DNA of 64,000 nt from Exiguobacterium sibiricum 7-3. GTDB lineage: Bacteria > Bacillota > Bacilli > Exiguobacteriales > Exiguobacteriaceae. Where the stretch lies: the NCBI RefSeq assembly GCF_000620865.1, contig NZ_KK211190.1, positions 757,971 through 821,970 of the forward strand, in the 5' to 3' direction. Under the pieces are notes generated by a model, which did not search any database, was not told where the DNA came from, and saw nothing but the letters and a program-made list of their open reading frames with translations. Within the stretch, counting starts at the first letter, position 1; each line of letters opens with the position of its first letter. The position numbers and the translations under genes were made by a program. This document shows, in pieces, positions 61,820-64,000 of the stretch.

Positions 61820-64000
61820 TTAATCAGCGTTCTTTTTAGCGTCTGCTTTACGCTTGGCATCTGCATCGGCTTTGACTTTTGCCTCGTCCGCTTTACGCTT
61901 GGCATCTGCATCGGCTTTAGCTTTTGCCTCGTCCGCTTTGCGTTTGGCATCCGCATCGGCTTTAGCTTTTGCCTCGTCCGCTTTGCGTTTGGTATCCGCA
62001 TCGGCTTTGGCTTTCGCCTCGTCCGCTTTGCGTTTGGCATCCGCATCGGCTTTGGCTTTCGTATCGTCTGCTTTTTGTTTGGCATCCGCATCGGCTTTCG
62101 CTTCTGCTTCTTTTTTCTTTCGATCTTGTTCGGCTTGCTTTTTCTTTTCCGCTTCCGCTTTTTTCTTCGCTTCCGCTTCTTTTTTCTTTTGATCTTCCTC
62201 TTTGAAACGACCGGTATTTTTGAAGTCGTCTGCACTGACAGAGGCTGGCTGATTGAATCGGGCACCTGACTTGAAGTAACTGCTGTTTGCGTTATATGTC
62301 AGATTCGCCATTTGAGCCCAAAGATTTTGTGTCCGTTGATAGTACGTCGTCGCACCCATCAAGGAGTTGTTTTGGTCATGTCCGGTCCAGACGGCAAGCG
62401 TGACACCAGGTGTTGAACCGACAAGATATGAGTCTTTGATTTCATTCGTCGTCCCGGTTTTACCTGCCCAATCACCAGGTGCCTTGAGTAATGAATTGGC
62501 ATATTGCGCCGTTCCTTTATCAAAGACACCTCGCATCATATCGAGCGTCAAATAAGCGGTACGATCTTGATAGATACGCTTTTTCTTTGATTTTGCTTTA
62601 TAGATGTTTTTGCCGTCTTTCGTAATCTTCGAAATGACATACGGTTTGACGTATTCACCATAGTTGGCAAGCGTTGCATAAGCACCGGCGAGTTCGACCG
62701 GTGTGATTTCCATCGTTCCTAAAGCGGCAGATGGAGCGTAGCGGATATTATCGGGAATTTCAATTCCCATATCGACTAATTTTTGAATTGAATTCGACAT
62801 GTTCATCTTCTCGTACGTCTTAACGGCAGGAACGTTGAGAGACAGCTCCAATGCTTCACGGACAGTGACGTTTCCGCGGTAACGTCCGCCTTCATTGTTG
62901 ATCGGATTATCACCGGGTTGACGCGGAACTGTTTGATAGTAATATTCTTCGTCATTAATAGTCGATGCCGGTGTAATTAATCCATTTTCAATACCGTTTG
63001 AATAAACAAGAATTGGTTTAGCGGTCGAACCGATTTGACGTTTTGCCTGGAAGGCGCGGTTGAAATCATCCGCTGTTCCATCCGTATAACGCCCGCCAAC
63101 AAATCCTAAAATCCGACCTGTTTCATTTTGAACCATGACAGCAGCGGTTTCTTCTGGATCTTTTTTCGTGACTGTCTTTTTCGTTTTTGGATTGACGACT
63201 TGCTTATACTGCGGTGCACTCGGGAAGTTAGCCGCATTTTTAGCCGGTGTCTGCATTGCTTCGTGAATCTTTTTGTCCAGCGTCAAATAGATTTTATATC
63301 CACCTTGTCGCATCGCGATCAATGCTTGGTCGCGGTAGTTGGCTTTGACTTCGGCAAGTTCAGAAGGTTTGACTTCATCCTCTTTGATCCCGTCCTGTTT
63401 CATGAAATAGCTCGTCATGATTTTAAGTGCTTCTTTTTCAGCTAAATCATAGACGTACGGATACGTATCACGGGAACGTTTCGATGTTTTGGTAAAATCT
63501 TTTGTAATATCGTATTTTACAGCTTTTTCATATTGTGCTTTTGTAATACTTTTCGCGACATACATTCGCTTTAAGACCGTTTTCATACGATTGGTACTCG
63601 GTGTCAAATCCTTTTTGACTATTCCACCTTGAAGGTAAGGTGTGTAATAGTAAGGGTTTTTTGGAATACCGGCGAGGAAAGCAGCTTGTGGTAACGTCAG
63701 TTTTTTGGCAGGTTTGTTAAAGACACCACGTGACGCAGCTTCGATTCCGGCGATATTTCGTCCGAGTGAATTTCGTCCGAACGACACGACGTTCAGATAA
63801 GCTTGAAGAATTTCGTCTTTTGTCATCGCATTTTCAAGACGCAGAGCCAGAATGATTTCTTTAGCCTTCCGTTCAAACGAGACTTCATTCGTCAGAATCT
63901 GATTTTTAATCAGCTGTTGTGTTAAGGTACTTCCGCCTGTACGTGACGAAGAATTCGTCAGTTCTTGAAGAACGGCGCGTAGCGTTGCTTTTGGAACAAT
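61820..64000 (-). CDS. Class A penicillin-binding protein (5' end outside window)
   Basis: The 726 visible residues cover part of a bifunctional peptidoglycan synthase. The glycosyltransferase (GT51) part shows RTGGSTLTQQLIKNQ and LQAYLN. The transpeptidase has the serine motif STAK in QIGSTAKPILVY, the SLN motif in LELSLNVPAV, and KTG in WAGKTGTTNE. The tail (from about 62200 down) is a charged Ala/Lys/Asp/Glu helix made of 15-residue repeats. The N-terminus with the membrane anchor lies beyond 64000, so an internal Met at 63826 is not the true start. It resembles PBP1-like proteins of Bacillales, but the exact paralogue is unclear. Confidence 0.92.
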   Translation of the reverse strand: MVPKATLRAVLQELTNSSSRTGGSTLTQQLIKNQILTNEVSFERKAKEIILALRLENAMTKDEILQAYLNVVSFGRNSLGRNIAGIEAASRGVFNKPAKKLTLPQAAFLAGIPKNPYYYTPYLQGGIVKKDLTPSTNRMKTVLKRMYVAKSITKAQYEKAVKYDITKDFTKTSKRSRDTYPYVYDLAEKEALKIMTSYFMKQDGIKEDEVKPSELAEVKANYRDQALIAMRQGGYKIYLTLDKKIHEAMQTPAKNAANFPSAPQYKQVVNPKTKKTVTKKDPEETAAVMVQNETGRILGFVGGRYTDGTADDFNRAFQAKRQIGSTAKPILVYSNGIENGLITPASTINDEEYYYQTVPRQPGDNPINNEGGRYRGNVTVREALELSLNVPAVKTYEKMNMSNSIQKLVDMGIEIPDNIRYAPSAALGTMEITPVELAGAYATLANYGEYVKPYVISKITKDGKNIYKAKSKKKRIYQDRTAYLTLDMMRGVFDKGTAQYANSLLKAPGDWAGKTGTTNEIKDSYLVGSTPGVTLAVWTGHDQNNSLMGATTYYQRTQNLWAQMANLTYNANSSYFKSGARFNQPASVSADDFKNTGRFKEEDQKKKEAEAKKKAEAEKKKQAEQDRKKKEAEAKADADAKQKADDTKAKADADAKRKADEAKAKADADTKRKADEAKAKADADAKRKADEAKAKADADAKRKADEAKVKADADAKRKADAKKNAD
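61841..62110. repeat. Six 45-bp tandem repeats in the PBP tail
   Basis: Units start at 61841, 61886, 61931, 61976, 62021 and 62066. The first five are nearly identical and the sixth is diverged. Each encodes a 15-residue Lys/Ala/Asp/Glu block such as AKAKADADAKRKADE. The unit length is a multiple of 3, so copy-number change keeps the frame. This is coding repeat DNA, not a CRISPR array. Confidence 0.9.

Noticed and set aside
61841-62110. CRISPR-like tandem array
   Set aside because: Units are contiguous, have no spacers, are a multiple of 3 long and are translated as a regular Lys/Ala/Asp tail in the PBP frame.
61805-62269. Plus-strand 154-residue open frame rich in Phe, Gly and Arg
   Set aside because: It is the antisense shadow of the PBP tail repeats and has no independent start signals.

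Overview
The window reads as a chromosomal segment of a low-to-mid GC Bacillales bacterium, most likely Exiguobacterium. This rests on gene content and on gene order that repeatedly matches the yug/yt regions of Bacillus subtilis (alaR-alaT, yugI-yugJ-pgi, ytkD-ytmA, pckA/metK, ytoP, ytpP-ytpQ-ytpR-[ytpS position]-murC-ytxG-ytxH-aroA-ccpA, acuABC/acsA). The genus is an inference from memory of the families, not a database result. No rRNA, tRNA, transposase, integrase, CRISPR array or prophage gene was seen. The segment is core genome with a few local insertions.

Layout. 1-3.1 kb: minus-strand operon of a glycosyltransferase, alaR and alaT, preceded by two small genes (Nfu N-terminal-like and YugE-like). 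3.2-7.2 kb: class I ribonucleotide reductase operon behind two NrdR-type boxes, with a true flavodoxin gene where NrdI is usual. 7.2-12.1 kb: a structured intergenic element, then yugI, yugJ, pgi, ytkD and ytmA. 12.2-16.8 kb: yuxH (EAL-HDOD), pckA with CcpN-like and cre-like sites, and a SAM-I riboswitch controlling metK. 16.9-24.8 kb: small enzymes, mnmM, an MFS transporter, a FemAB-like protein, a HAD phosphatase, and a T-box controlling leuS. 25-30.8 kb: ytfP, murJ, a pseudouridine synthase, an SDR-like protein and ytzE. 31-38.2 kb: pepV, then a compact operon of an MFS transporter, thpR, a YtlQ-like gene, pullulanase and ytmP.

38.2-41.3 kb looks inserted relative to B. subtilis. A 250-bp multi-hairpin element, alsD, alsS and a 33-residue membrane-protein gene lie between ytmP and trmB, which are usually adjacent. 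41.3-47.4 kb: trmB, several small membrane or secreted proteins, the M42 peptidase ytoP, a lone PTS IIC-like permease, ytpP and ytpQ. 47.4-56.4 kb: ytpR, a motorless SftA-like gene, murC, yebE-like, dps, ampS, ytxG, ytxH, aroA and ccpA. 56.5-64 kb: a His-rich lipoprotein with YtkA-like domains, acuABC divergent from acsA, and a class A penicillin-binding protein that runs off the window end and carries a tail of 45-bp tandem repeats.

How the genes work together. Carbon-flow genes recur: pgi, pckA, alsS/alsD (overflow to acetoin), acsA/acuABC (acetate and acetoin reuse) and the master regulator ccpA. cre-like sequences lie beside pckA, alsS and acsA. A second theme is envelope synthesis (murC, murJ, the class A PBP and the FemAB-like protein). 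A third is RNA-level control (SAM-I and T-box) and tRNA modification or charging (metK, mnmM, trmB, leuS). The observations most worth following are the SftA-like gene without its FtsK motor, the RNR operon with a flavodoxin in place of NrdI, the nested-hairpin elements at 7.2 and 38.2 kb, and the tiny CydS-like gene with its own promoter and terminator.
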